From NCBI RefSeq assembly GCF_014764385.1, contig NZ_CP061714.1:558001-622000 (forward strand): a stretch of 64,000 nt of DNA. The letters run 5' to 3'. Every line of letters begins with the position of its first letter. Position 1 is the stretch's first letter. The position numbers and the translations under genes are program-made. The DNA comes from Luteimonas sp. MC1825. Its GTDB lineage: Bacteria; Pseudomonadota; Gammaproteobacteria; Xanthomonadales; Xanthomonadaceae. Positions 8,268 to 16,448 of the stretch are shown here, piece by piece. Below the pieces are notes generated by a model, which saw only the letters and a list, made by a program, of their open reading frames with translations, did no database searches and was not told the origin of the DNA.

Positions 8268-10109
8268 TCAGAAGATCAGGTTCACCATCACCACCACCAC
8301 TGCGATGTACGCCAGCGACAGTGGTGCGCCCACGCGCCACAGGTCGCGCGCGGAATAGTTGGCGGGGCCGGCGATCATCGACATCACCGGGTTGGACTGG
8401 GTGACCAGGTTGTTGGACGCCGACAGCGCCACGATCAGCGCGAACGCGGTCGGGTCGCCGCCCGCGGCCAGCGCCAGGTTGATCGCCAGCGGCACCATCA
8501 CGATGGTCGCGCCGACGTGGCTGATGACCAGCGAGAACGCCGCCGTCAGCAGCGCGACGGTGAGCTGGATGGTCCACACCGGAAGTCCTTCCGGCAGCTG
8601 TTCGATGGTGTGGCCGGCAATCCACGCCGCGGTGCCGCTGGAGTCCATCGCCCAGCCCAGCGGGATCAGGCAGGCCATCAGGAACACCGTCTTCCAGTTG
8701 ATGGCGCTGTAGGCCTCGTCCATCTTCAGCACGCCGCAGACCAGCATGCCGGCCACGCCGGTCATCAGCGCGATCGAGGTGGGCAGCTCCGAGCCGAGCG
8801 CGATCAGCATGGTCACCGCGAAGATCGCCATCGCGATCTTGAACTTGTGCGGGCGCTGCTCGCCCTTGGGGTAGTCGGTGACCACCACGAAGTCGCGGTT
8901 GGCGGCGGTCTGCGCCAGGTCCTGCCAGATGCTGTGCAGCACCAGCATGTCGCCGGCGCGCAGCGGCAGGTTGCGGATGTTGTCGCGCAGCACGTCCTTG
9001 TCTCGGTTCACCGCCAGCAGGCTGATGCCGTAGTTCTTGCGCAGCGCCAGCTCCGCCTGGGTCTTGCCGATGAACTTCGACGTCGGCGGCACCACGGCCT
9101 CGGAAATGCCGGCGCGGCTGGGGTTGAACAGGTCACCGAACTCGCGCAGGCGGGTGGACATGCGCAGCATGTTGTTCTGCGCGAAGTCCGCGACCTGCTG
9201 GCGCGCGCCCATCGCTCCGATCACGCTCCCCACCCAGATGCGGGCGTCGGCCGGCGGTGCCAGCCGTGAATCGTTGCCGGTCTTCAGGGCGAGCAGCAGC
9301 GGCGCGCCGTGCACGGTCTCGGCCTCGCCCAGCGCCATGCCGACCAGCGGGCTGTCGGCGCTGACGGTCAGTTCGAACACGTCGCCTTCGATGCCGTAGG
9401 CGCGGGCGAAATAGCTCTCGGTGCGGGCCGGCGTGACGCTGCCGTCGCCGGCGATGTTGTCACCGAGCAGGCGGTCGCCGAAGAAATGGAAGTAGGCCAG
9501 CGCGATCAGCAGCAGCGCCAGGCCGATCGGCAGCGGCGCGAACATCGGCAGCGGCTCCAGCGTGGCCACGCCGGAGGGCAGGTTGGCGTTGGCCGCCACC
9601 AGCAGGTCGTTCAGCAGGATCAGCGGCGAGTTGCCGACCATGGTCAGCGCGCCGCCCATCACGATGGCGGCGGCGATCGGCAGCAGGAAGCGCGACAGGC
9701 CAAGCCCGGTGCGCGACGCCAGCCGCGACGCCACCGGCAGGTACAGCGCCATCACCGCCGGGTTCTGCATGAAGGACGAGTTCAGGCCGGCGACCGCCGA
9801 GGTGTACAGCAGCAGCTTCTTCTCGACGCCCTTCGAGCGCCGCAGCAGCCAGGCCGCCAGTCGGTTGAGCGCGCCGGTGCGGTCCAGGCCGGTGCCGAGG
9901 ATCATCGTGGCGATGATGCTGATCACCGCGTTGGACGAGAAGCCGTTGAAGATGTCCTCGGGCGCCACCAGCCCGGTCAGGCCGAGCACCACCAGCGCCA
10001 CCAGCGCCACCAGGTCGACGCGCACGCGCTCGAACAGGAACAGCACCATCACCATCGCGACCAGCCCGAGGACGAGCTTCATGTCCGTGGTGAGGGCGAG
10101 GGTCTCCAT
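8268..10109 (-). CDS. SLC13-type anion/sodium permease with two TrkA-C (RCK_C) domains
   Basis: A 613-residue inner-membrane transporter of the divalent anion:sodium symporter/ion-transporter superfamily. An N-terminal helical half (about 8-215) contains the family's NSPLILLNDLLV motif after SSFMQNPAVMALYLP. Two cytosolic RCK_C-like modules follow (about 235-320 and 320-415; DSPLVGMALGEAE and TSKFIGKTQAELALRKNYG), then a second helical half ending with SASNNLVTQSNPVMSM, the repeat-related substrate loop. Family members carry sulfate, phosphate or dicarboxylates, and the RCK modules suggest ligand gating. It starts nine bases after trmB ends and is probably transcribed with the thi genes. Substrate is not determinable. 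Confidence 0.88.
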   Translation of the reverse strand: METLALTTDMKLVLGLVAMVMVLFLFERVRVDLVALVALVVLGLTGLVAPEDIFNGFSSNAVISIIATMILGTGLDRTGALNRLAAWLLRRSKGVEKKLLLYTSAVAGLNSSFMQNPAVMALYLPVASRLASRTGLGLSRFLLPIAAAIVMGGALTMVGNSPLILLNDLLVAANANLPSGVATLEPLPMFAPLPIGLALLLIALAYFHFFGDRLLGDNIAGDGSVTPARTESYFARAYGIEGDVFELTVSADSPLVGMALGEAETVHGAPLLLALKTGNDSRLAPPADARIWVGSVIGAMGARQQVADFAQNNMLRMSTRLREFGDLFNPSRAGISEAVVPPTSKFIGKTQAELALRKNYGISLLAVNRDKDVLRDNIRNLPLRAGDMLVLHSIWQDLAQTAANRDFVVVTDYPKGEQRPHKFKIAMAIFAVTMLIALGSELPTSIALMTGVAGMLVCGVLKMDEAYSAINWKTVFLMACLIPLGWAMDSSGTAAWIAGHTIEQLPEGLPVWTIQLTVALLTAAFSLVISHVGATIVMVPLAINLALAAGGDPTAFALIVALSASNNLVTQSNPVMSMIAGPANYSARDLWRVGAPLSLAYIAVVVVMVNLIF

Positions 10110-10118
10110 GTCCTGGCG

Positions 10119-10856
10119 TCAGCTCCCGTCCCTGTCGTACAGCAGGTCCCAGACGCCGTGTCCCAGGCGCTGGCCGCGACTTTCGAAGTGGGTCTGCGGC
10201 CGCCACTCCGGGCGCGGCACGTGGCCACGCGCGCCGGCGCGGTTGCGCAGTCCCCGGGTCGCGTCGAGCACGTCCCACATCTGCTCCGCATAGTCCTGCC
10301 AATCGGTCGCGAGGTGCAAGCGGCCATTCGTCGCAAGCTTGCGCACGAGCAGATCGGCAAACGCGGGATTCACCAGCCGGCGCTTGTTGTGGCGCTTCTT
10401 GTGCCAGGGATCGGGGAAGTAGATGCGCACTTCGTCGAGGCTGGCGTCGGTGATCTCGTGCTCCAGCACCTCGACCGCGTCGTGGTGGTAGAGGCGTACA
10501 TTGCCGACGTCGTCATCGGCGAGCGCGTTGAGCAGGCGGCCCACGCCGGGGGCGTGCACCTCGATGCCGATATGGTCCCGCGCCGGGTCGTGGCCGGTGG
10601 AGAAGCGAAGGGCTTCACCGTTGCCGAAGCCGATTTCCAGGATGCGCGGTGCCTGGCGCCCGAACACGGCATCGAAGTCGCGCGGCGCGGCCGTGTAGTC
10701 AAGCCCGAAGCGTGGCCACAGTGCGTCGAACGCGCGCTGCTGCGCGGGCGTGAACCGTCCCTGGCGCAGCACGAAGCTGCGCACGCGCCGGTTGCCGTCC
10801 TCCACGGTGAACGGCTTGGGCGGCGCCTTGGCGCCCGGGCTTTTGAACGGATCCAC
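10119..10856 (-). CDS. trmB: tRNA (guanine-N7)-methyltransferase
   Basis: Makes m7G46 in the variable loop of tRNAs using SAM. The 245-residue protein has a class I Rossmann methyltransferase core with motif [12 protein letters not shown], the [12 protein letters not shown] adenine/ribose loop, and the diagnostic [18 protein letters not shown] segment that carries the catalytic Asp and tRNA-binding basics. Length and motif order match TrmB. It lies nine bases after thiG on the same strand. Confidence 0.97.
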   Translation of the reverse strand: MDPFKSPGAKAPPKPFTVEDGNRRVRSFVLRQGRFTPAQQRAFDALWPRFGLDYTAAPRDFDAVFGRQAPRILEIGFGNGEALRFSTGHDPARDHIGIEVHAPGVGRLLNALADDDVGNVRLYHHDAVEVLEHEITDASLDEVRIYFPDPWHKKRHNKRRLVNPAFADLLVRKLATNGRLHLATDWQDYAEQMWDVLDATRGLRNRAGARGHVPRPEWRPQTHFESRGQRLGHGVWDLLYDRDGS

Positions 10857-10865
10857 GCGCGGCGG

Positions 10866-11666
10866 TCAGCCGACCAGGCCGTCGACCGGCGACGAGGCGC
10901 TGGCATAGCGCTTGCGCGGAATGCGCCCGGCGAGGAAGGCATGGCGCCCGGCCTCGACGGCCAGGCGCATGGCCGTGGCCATGCGCACCGGCTCGCGCGC
11001 GCCGGCGATGGCGGTGTTCATAAGCACGCCGTGGCAGCCGAGCTCCATGGCGATCGCGGCATCGGACGCGGTGCCCACGCCGGCGTCGACGATGATCGGC
11101 ACCCTGGCGTTCTCGACGATCTCCAGCAGGTTCCAGCGGTTCTGGATGCCAAGACCCGAGCCGATCGGCGCCGCCAGCGGCATCACCGCCACGCAGCCGA
11201 TCTCTTCCAGGCGCTTGGCCAGGATCGGGTCGTCGCTGGTGTAGACCATCACGTCGAAACCGTCGGCGACCAGCTGTTCGGCGGCCTTGAGCGTCTGCAC
11301 CACGTCGGGGAACAGCGTGCGCTGGTCGCCCAGCACCTCGAGCTTGGTGAGGTTGTGGCCGTCGAGCAGCTCGCGCGCCAGGCGGCAGGTGCGCACCGCC
11401 TCTTCGGCGGTGTAGCAGCCGGCGGTGTTGGGCAGGATGGTGTAGCGGTCGGGCGGCAGCACGTCGAGCAGGTTCGGCTCGCCGGGCGACTGCCCGATGT
11501 TGGTGCGGCGGATGGCCACGGTGACGATTTCAGCGCCCGCGGCCTCGGTGGCGCGGCGGGTTTCGTCGAGGTCGACGAACTTGCCGGTGCCGGTCAGCAG
11601 GCGGGAACGGTAGCGCTTGCCGGCGATGACGAGGGCGTCGTCGCCAAAGGTGTCTAGGCTGGTCAT
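10866..11666 (-). CDS. thiG: Thiazole synthase
   Basis: Builds the thiazole ring of thiamine from deoxyxylulose phosphate, dehydroglycine and sulfur carried by ThiS-thiocarboxylate. The 266-residue TIM-barrel protein shows [20 protein letters not shown] near the N terminus and the Schiff-base lysine in [10 protein letters not shown]. It also has the phosphate-binding loops [12 protein letters not shown] and [19 protein letters not shown] start at ATG 11666 ([10 protein letters not shown]); an ATG 18 bases upstream gives a less likely N terminus. It is encoded just after thiS, whose product it uses, the usual arrangement. Confidence 0.97.
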   Translation of the reverse strand: MTSLDTFGDDALVIAGKRYRSRLLTGTGKFVDLDETRRATEAAGAEIVTVAIRRTNIGQSPGEPNLLDVLPPDRYTILPNTAGCYTAEEAVRTCRLARELLDGHNLTKLEVLGDQRTLFPDVVQTLKAAEQLVADGFDVMVYTSDDPILAKRLEEIGCVAVMPLAAPIGSGLGIQNRWNLLEIVENARVPIIVDAGVGTASDAAIAMELGCHGVLMNTAIAGAREPVRMATAMRLAVEAGRHAFLAGRIPRKRYASASSPVDGLVG

Positions 11667-11694
11667 CGCCGCATTATCGCGCAACTCCGGCGGC

Positions 11695-11895
11695 TTAGCC
11701 CCCGCCGAGCGCGTGCACGATCTCGACGCGGTCGCCGGCCTCCAGCAGGTGCGTGGGGTGCAGGCTGCGCGGCACGATCTCGCCGTTCACTTCCACCGCC
11801 ACCTTGCGGCCGGCAAGCGCCTCGCGCTCGAGGAGTTCCAGCACCGTGGCCGGGCCGGGCAGTGCGCAGTGGGCGCCATTCAACAGGATGTCCAT
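11695..11895 (-). CDS. thiS: Sulfur carrier protein ThiS
   Basis: A 66-residue ubiquitin-fold sulfur carrier. Its C terminus is adenylated by ThiF and converted to thiocarboxylate that donates sulfur to ThiG. It shows the family's opening MDILLNG, central [14 protein letters not shown] and C-terminal glycine pair (EIVHALGGG). The ATG at 11895 gives exactly the expected length; upstream in-frame starts would add unrelated sequence. No TPP riboswitch motif is visible in the leader. Confidence 0.95.
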   Translation of the reverse strand: MDILLNGAHCALPGPATVLELLEREALAGRKVAVEVNGEIVPRSLHPTHLLEAGDRVEIVHALGGG

Positions 11896-12046
11896 GGCGC
11901 CATTGTCGCCAAGAGCCGCGCCGAATGCATGCCTGGCGCGCATCGTGCCGCGTTGCAGCTTGAGCAGGCGCGCCCGTTCATGGAACGATGCGCGCCCTTT
12001 GCCGATTCCCACGGGCGCCGGCATGCCACCTCCTCCGGAGCACTCC

Positions 12047-13882
12047 ATGTCGCTGTCCCGTCCCGCCCGCACCGTCCTCGCCGCTGCGCTCGCCATGGCC
12101 GCCCTGCCCGCCGCGGCCCAAGACCAGCCGTTCTCGCAGACGGTGTTCTTCGGCGACAGCTTGACCGACGCCGGCTACTTCCGGCCGCTGCTGCCGGCCA
12201 ACGTGCAGGCCGTGACCGGCCAGTTCACCACCAACCCGGGCCTGGTCTGGTCGCAGTGGCTGGCCGATTTCTACGGCACCACCGCAGGTGCCAACGGCAA
12301 CGGGCAGGGCGGCAGCAACTACGCGGCCGGTGGTGCCCGCAATGGCGTCAACGTGACCGGCGCGCTCGGTTTCATCCCCTCGCTCGCCACGCAGACCGGC
12401 AACTACCTGGCCGCCAATGGCGGACGCGCGGATCCGGATGCGCTGTACACGGTGTGGGGCGGTGCCAACGACCTGTTCGCCGTGGCCGCCAACCCGGGCA
12501 ATGCCCAGGCGATCATCGGCGGCGCGGTCGCCGCGCAGGCCGGCATCGTCGGCACGCTGCAGGCGGCGGGTGCGCGCTACATCCTGGTGCCCACCATCCC
12601 CGACCTCGGCCTGACCCCCGCGCAGCGGGCGCAGGGCCCGGCCGCGCAGGCGCAGGGCACCGCGCTGGCGACCATGTACAACGACGCGCTGTTCGCCACG
12701 CTGGCGGCCAACAACCTGAGCGTGATCCCGGTCGACAGCTTCAATTTCCTGCGCGAAGTGGTCGCCAACCCGGCCATGTTCGGCATCAGCAACGTCACCG
12801 GCACCGCCTGCATGCCGCAGATCACCGCGCAGTCGCTGACCTGCAACCCGACCAGCTTGGTCAGCCCGGATGCGCCCAACAGCTACCTGTTCGCGGACGG
12901 CGTGCACCCGGCCAGCGGCGCGCACCGCGCGATCGCCGACCTCGCCGTTGCCGCCATCGAAGGCCCGCGCCAGATGGCCGTGCTGCCGCACTCCGCGGCC
13001 GGCACCGGCCGCAACCGCGCCGAGCGCGTGGCCGCCCGCATCGGCGTCAAGCCCGAGGCGGACGGCAGCCGCTGGTGGACCGACCTGCGTGGCGACTTCC
13101 AGCGCTACGGCCACGGTGACCATTACGACGGCACCGGCCCGGCGCTGACCGTGGGCCTGGACTGGACGCGCGGCAACCTGGTGTATGGCGCATTCGCGGG
13201 CTACGGCGCGCAGGGCAACGACTGGGGTGGCCGTCGCGGCGAGTGGGACCAGTCCGAGGCCAGCCTGGGCGGCTTTGCCGGCTGGTTCGGCGCTTCGGGC
13301 GCCTGGGTCAATGGCCAGGCCAGCTACACGCGCATCGATTTCGACATCGAGCGCCAGGTGCCGCTGGGCCCGGCGCTGCGCACGCACGACGCGTCGACCG
13401 ACGGCAGCAACCTCACCCTCGCCGTGCACGCCGGTTGGGACTTCGGCGACGGCGCGCTGCGCCACGGCCCGGTGCTGGGCGTGACCGCGCAGCGCATCGA
13501 CGTCGACGGCTTCGCCGAGAGCGATCCGGGCCTGTCGACCTCGCTGGCGTACCCCGACCAGTCGTTCGATTCGCTGGTCGGCAGCGCCGGCTGGCAGGTG
13601 TCGTACGCGATCACCGGCCACCTGCAGCCGTATGCGCGCCTGACCGTGGACCGCGAGTTCGAGGACGCCGCCACCCAGGCCTTTGCCCGCTCGCAGTCGA
13701 TCGCCGGTTCGCTGGCCTACGCCGTGCCCGGCGTGGACTACGACCAGCGCTACAGCACGCTGACCCTGGGCGCGCGCACGCAGCTGTTCGGCCTGGATGC
13801 CAACGTCGGCAGCAGCCTGAACATCGGCCAGAAGGGCGGCAAGCACGCGATGGTGTTCGCAACCGTCGGCGCCGGCTTCTGA
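12047..13882 (+). CDS. GDSL esterase/lipase autotransporter (EstA-like)
   Basis: A type Va autotransporter of 611 residues: signal peptide (1-24, ending PAAAQ), SGNH/GDSL esterase passenger, then an outer-membrane beta-barrel. Catalytic serine S38 lies in FFGDSLTDAGYF, an oxyanion-loop GGANDLF follows, and D284/H287 lie in DGVHP. The barrel occupies about residues 340-611 and ends in the expected aromatic residue (VGAGF). The passenger hydrolyses short- and medium-chain esters at the cell surface in characterised relatives. Start ATG 12047 has GGAG at 12037-12040. It is divergent from thiS. Confidence 0.95.
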   Translation: MSLSRPARTVLAAALAMAALPAAAQDQPFSQTVFFGDSLTDAGYFRPLLPANVQAVTGQFTTNPGLVWSQWLADFYGTTAGANGNGQGGSNYAAGGARNGVNVTGALGFIPSLATQTGNYLAANGGRADPDALYTVWGGANDLFAVAANPGNAQAIIGGAVAAQAGIVGTLQAAGARYILVPTIPDLGLTPAQRAQGPAAQAQGTALATMYNDALFATLAANNLSVIPVDSFNFLREVVANPAMFGISNVTGTACMPQITAQSLTCNPTSLVSPDAPNSYLFADGVHPASGAHRAIADLAVAAIEGPRQMAVLPHSAAGTGRNRAERVAARIGVKPEADGSRWWTDLRGDFQRYGHGDHYDGTGPALTVGLDWTRGNLVYGAFAGYGAQGNDWGGRRGEWDQSEASLGGFAGWFGASGAWVNGQASYTRIDFDIERQVPLGPALRTHDASTDGSNLTLAVHAGWDFGDGALRHGPVLGVTAQRIDVDGFAESDPGLSTSLAYPDQSFDSLVGSAGWQVSYAITGHLQPYARLTVDREFEDAATQAFARSQSIAGSLAYAVPGVDYDQRYSTLTLGARTQLFGLDANVGSSLNIGQKGGKHAMVFATVGAGF

Positions 13883-13895
13883 ACCAGCGCCGGGG

Positions 13896-13920
13896 CGCCG
13901 CGCGGCCGGTCCGCGCGGCG
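13896..13920 (+). terminator. GC hairpin after the esterase gene (weak terminator)
   Basis: CGCCGCGCGG (13896-13905) pairs perfectly with CCGCGCGGCG (13911-13920) around a 5-base loop. Only two Ts follow, so it may pause or partly terminate transcription. It directly abuts the -35 box of the tRNA promoter. Confidence 0.4.
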
Positions 13921-13950
13921 TTGCCAACGACGCGATCCACGCCCTAGACT
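13921..13950 (+). promoter_or_regulatory. Sigma-70 promoter of tRNA-Gly
   Basis: TTGCCA at 13921-13926 and TAGACT at 13945-13950 are separated by 18 bases, and the mature tRNA begins 12 bases after the -10 box. The match and position fit a dedicated tRNA promoter. Confidence 0.6.
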
Positions 13951-13961
13951 GGGCGTCCTGT

Positions 13962-14035
13962 GCGGGTGTAGTTCAATGGTAGAACTGCAGCTTCCCAAGC
14001 TGCTAGCGTGGGTTCGATTCCCATCACCCGCTCCA
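13962..14035 (+). tRNA. tRNA-Gly (anticodon CCC)
   Basis: A complete cloverleaf folds by eye. The seven-pair acceptor GCGGGTG/CACCCGC is perfect, the D-arm is GTTC/GAAC, and the anticodon stem GCAGC/GCTGC encloses loop TTCCCAA, anticodon CCC. The T-arm GTGGG/CCCAT has loop TTCGATT. Discriminator T and an encoded CCA (14033-14035) follow. It decodes GGG. The 3' end is tandemly repeated downstream. Confidence 0.97.
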
Positions 14036-14080
14036 ATCCCGCGCTCCAATCCCGCGCTCCAGCCCCGCGCTCCAGTCCCG
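14029..14080 (+). repeat. Four 13-bp tandem repeats seeded by the tRNA 3' end
   Basis: Units start at 14029, 14042, 14055 and 14068. The first two are identical (CGCTCCAATCCCG) and the last two differ by one or two bases (CGCTCCAGCCCCG, CGCTCCAGTCCCG). The first unit includes the final seven bases of the tRNA, including CCA. The array ends 20 bases before rimK. Confidence 0.85.
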
Positions 14081-14100
14081 GGCCGTTCCGGCCACCCCCC

Positions 14101-15030
14101 ATGAAATTCGCCATCCTTTCGCGCAACGGCAAGCTGTACTCCACGCGCAGGCTGGTCGAGGCCGCGCGCCTGCGCGGCCACAGCGTGCGCGTGCTCGATC
14201 CGCTGCGCTGTTACATGCGCATCGGCGTGGACGGCTTCACCATGCATTACAAGGGCCGGCCGCTGGCCGGCTATGGCGCGGTGATCCCGCGCATCGGCAC
14301 CTCGATCAACCGCTACGGCAACGCCGTGCTGCACCAGTTCGAACTGATGGGCTGCCACACGCCCAATCCTTCGGCCGCAAACATGGCCGCGCGCGACAAG
14401 CTGCGCTGCCACCAGCTGCTGGCGGCCAAGGGCATCGACATGCCGGTCACGGTGTTCGGCGACAACCCGGACGACACCGTAGACCTGCTGGCCATGCTCG
14501 GCCCGCCGCCGCACGTCATCAAGCTCAACGAGGGCACCCAGGGCGCTGGCGTGATGCTCACCGAGAAGCCGTCGGCGTCGCGCAGCGTGGTCGAGGCATT
14601 GCGGGGCTTGTATGCCAACTTCCTGGTGCAGGAGTTCATCGCCGAGGCCGAGGGCGCCGACCTGCGCTGCTTCGTGGTGGGCAACGAGGTGGTGGCGGCC
14701 ATGCGCCGACAGGCACCCGCCGGCGACTTCCGCGCCAACCTGCACCGCGGCGGCGAAGCCGAGGCGGTCGAGGTCACCGACGGGCAGGCCGACGTGGCGG
14801 TGCGTGCCGCGCAGGGGCTGGGGCTGGGCGTGGCCGGGGTGGACCTGGTGCTGTCGGCGCGCGGCCCGCTGGTCCTCGAGGTCAACGCCTCGCCGGGCCT
14901 GGAAGGCATCGAGCGTTCCAGCGGCGTGGATGTGGCCGGCCGGATCATCGAGTTCGTTGCAACAGCGGCGGCCGCCAAGCCTGCTTCTCCGCCACACCGC
15001 CGACCCAAACGGCGTTTAACGGAAGTTTAG
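14101..15030 (+). CDS. rimK: Ribosomal protein S6 glutamate ligase family (RimK)
   Basis: ATP-grasp ligase that adds glutamates to the C terminus of ribosomal protein S6 in E. coli. The 309-residue product closely follows E. coli RimK along its length: [20 protein letters not shown] at the start, [38 protein letters not shown] (ATP-binding loop), [21 protein letters not shown] and the metal/ATP site [13 protein letters not shown]. The ATG lies just downstream of the tRNA repeat array with no obvious Shine-Dalgarno sequence. Co-transcription with tRNA-Gly is possible because no terminator separates them. Some xanthomonad relatives may modify other peptides. Confidence 0.92.
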   Translation: MKFAILSRNGKLYSTRRLVEAARLRGHSVRVLDPLRCYMRIGVDGFTMHYKGRPLAGYGAVIPRIGTSINRYGNAVLHQFELMGCHTPNPSAANMAARDKLRCHQLLAAKGIDMPVTVFGDNPDDTVDLLAMLGPPPHVIKLNEGTQGAGVMLTEKPSASRSVVEALRGLYANFLVQEFIAEAEGADLRCFVVGNEVVAAMRRQAPAGDFRANLHRGGEAEAVEVTDGQADVAVRAAQGLGLGVAGVDLVLSARGPLVLEVNASPGLEGIERSSGVDVAGRIIEFVATAAAAKPASPPHRRPKRRLTEV

Positions 15031-15153
15031 CGGGTGGTTTAACGCCTCTTTAATCGCGCCGCGGGTAGCGTGGGCTGGTCGGAATCCTTGTGCGTGCGGT
15101 CGCATCTCTCCAGTCGTCAGTCGTGGATTGCGGTCATTGGGGCAACAACGTTC
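15031..15153 (+). other. Untranslated stretch between rimK and its terminator
   Basis: These 120 bases contain no credible reading frame. They begin with TTTAA-rich bases, unusual in this GC-rich region, and GGCGTT near 15012 can pair with AACGCC at 15041-15046. They end in a strong intrinsic terminator. This may be the rimK 3' UTR or the body of a small RNA. Confidence 0.4.
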
Positions 15154-15186
15154 GGCCCGGGCAATCTCCTTGCCCGGGCCTTTTTT
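15154..15186 (+). terminator. Strong intrinsic terminator
   Basis: A perfect 10-bp stem, GGCCCGGGCA (15154-15163) with TGCCCGGGCC (15171-15180), has a 7-base loop and is followed at once by six Ts. Confidence 0.93.
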
Positions 15187-15301
15187 GTTCCCGCCGGCCG
15201 TGAATGGCCGGTGCGCGTATCCGTGGCAGAATGCGGCTGTCGGCGAAGCTTCCAGGCGCCGCGTGCCTTCCATCTGTACCTTTCATATTTGGGGCTCCAC
15301 G

Positions 15302-15760
15302 ATGCGCGCACTGATTTTCAGCTTCCTCGTCTTCGCCGCCACCAGTACCGCCTTCGCGAAAGAAACCGTGCTCGACCTCAAGGCGAAGCCTTTCGCCGAG
15401 CAAGCCGAGGCGATCAAGGTCGATCTGGCCACTGGCGTGAAGTATCGCGAGATCTCCAACGATGACCGCAACCGCGTGTCCTACCTGCTGAACCGCATGG
15501 GTTCCAGAATCGAAGAGGCCGGCGGCGTCGACAGGTTGCCGCCGCTCATCCAGGTCGACGTCTTCAACGACCAGGAATCGGTCAACACCATCCTGACCAG
15601 GGCCTCCGAGGACAGCCGCATGGTCTGCAGGCGCGAGAAGACGACCGGCACCAACGCGACCACGAACCGCTGCATGACCGTTGCCGACCGCCGGCGCCAC
15701 TCCGAGGCTTCGCGGGAGTGGCTGCGCAAGGGTGTCAGGCAGATGGCTCCCGGGAACTGA
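15302..15760 (+). CDS. Small secreted protein of unknown function, upstream of a two-component system
   Basis: A 152-residue protein with a clean signal peptide (MRALIFSFLVFAATSTAFA, cleavage near residue 19). The mature part is helical and charged (IKVDLATGVKYREISNDDRN, YLLNRMGSRIEEAGG) and contains two cysteines (MVCRREK and NRCMTV) that could form one disulfide in the periplasm. I do not recognise a named family. Its stop is four bases before the TTG of the response regulator, so the three genes form one operon. It may be a periplasmic input or target of the kinase. Confidence 0.8.
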   Translation: MRALIFSFLVFAATSTAFAKETVLDLKAKPFAEQAEAIKVDLATGVKYREISNDDRNRVSYLLNRMGSRIEEAGGVDRLPPLIQVDVFNDQESVNTILTRASEDSRMVCRREKTTGTNATTNRCMTVADRRRHSEASREWLRKGVRQMAPGN

Positions 15761-15764
15761 TGCC

Positions 15765-16448
15765 TTGCGCATCCTAGTCATCGAGGACAACCAGGACATC
15801 GCCGCCAACCTGGGCGACTACCTGGAAGACCGCGGGCATACGGTCGATTTCGCCGCCGACGGCGTGACCGGGCTCCACCTGGCGGTGGTGCACGACTTCG
15901 ATGCCGTGGTGCTCGACCTCAACCTGCCGGGCATGGACGGGCTCGAGGTCTGCCGCAAGCTGCGCAACGAAGCACGCAAGCAGACCCCGGTGCTGATGCT
16001 CACTGCCCGCGACACCCTGGACAACAAGCTGGCCGGCTTCGATTCCGGCGCCGACGACTATCTGGTCAAGCCGTTCGCCCTGCAGGAGGTCGAGGTGCGG
16101 CTGAACGCGCTGGCGCGCCGCGGCAAGGGTGTGCAGACCCGCGTGCTCGAAGTCGCCGACCTCGAGTACAACCTCGACACGCTCGAAGTCCGTCGCGGTG
16201 GCAAGCTGGTGCAGCTCAACCCCACCGCGTTGAAGATCCTGCAGTCGCTGATGGAGGCGTCGCCGGCTGTGGTCACGCGCCAGGAGCTGGAGACCCGTGT
16301 CTGGGGCGAGGAACTCCCCGATTCCGACAGCCTGCGCGTGCACATCCACGGCCTGCGCGCGGTGATCGACAAACCGTTCCCCACCCAGCTGGTGCAGACG
16401 CGCCACGGCATCGGCTACCGGATCGCCGCGCCAGATGTCTCCACCTGA
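15765..16448 (+). CDS. OmpR/PhoP-family response regulator
   Basis: DNA-binding partner of the following histidine kinase. The 227-residue protein has a receiver domain with the acidic pair in IEDNQD, phospho-acceptor D51 (VVLDLNLPGMDG), switch T80 and K102 (LVKPF). A winged-helix domain follows (about 125-225), with ELETRVWGEE and the RVHIHGLRAVIDKPF recognition region. TTG at 15765 is chosen because the protein then begins exactly at the receiver's first strand and there is no ATG in frame closer than 15681. Translation is probably coupled to the small secreted protein. Its 3' end overlaps the kinase gene by 14 bases. Confidence 0.94.
   Translation: MRILVIEDNQDIAANLGDYLEDRGHTVDFAADGVTGLHLAVVHDFDAVVLDLNLPGMDGLEVCRKLRNEARKQTPVLMLTARDTLDNKLAGFDSGADDYLVKPFALQEVEVRLNALARRGKGVQTRVLEVADLEYNLDTLEVRRGGKLVQLNPTALKILQSLMEASPAVVTRQELETRVWGEELPDSDSLRVHIHGLRAVIDKPFPTQLVQTRHGIGYRIAAPDVST

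Noticed and set aside
11896..12046. TPP riboswitch before thiS
   Set aside because: Neither the CTGAGA-type nor the other conserved thi-box core is present on the minus strand.
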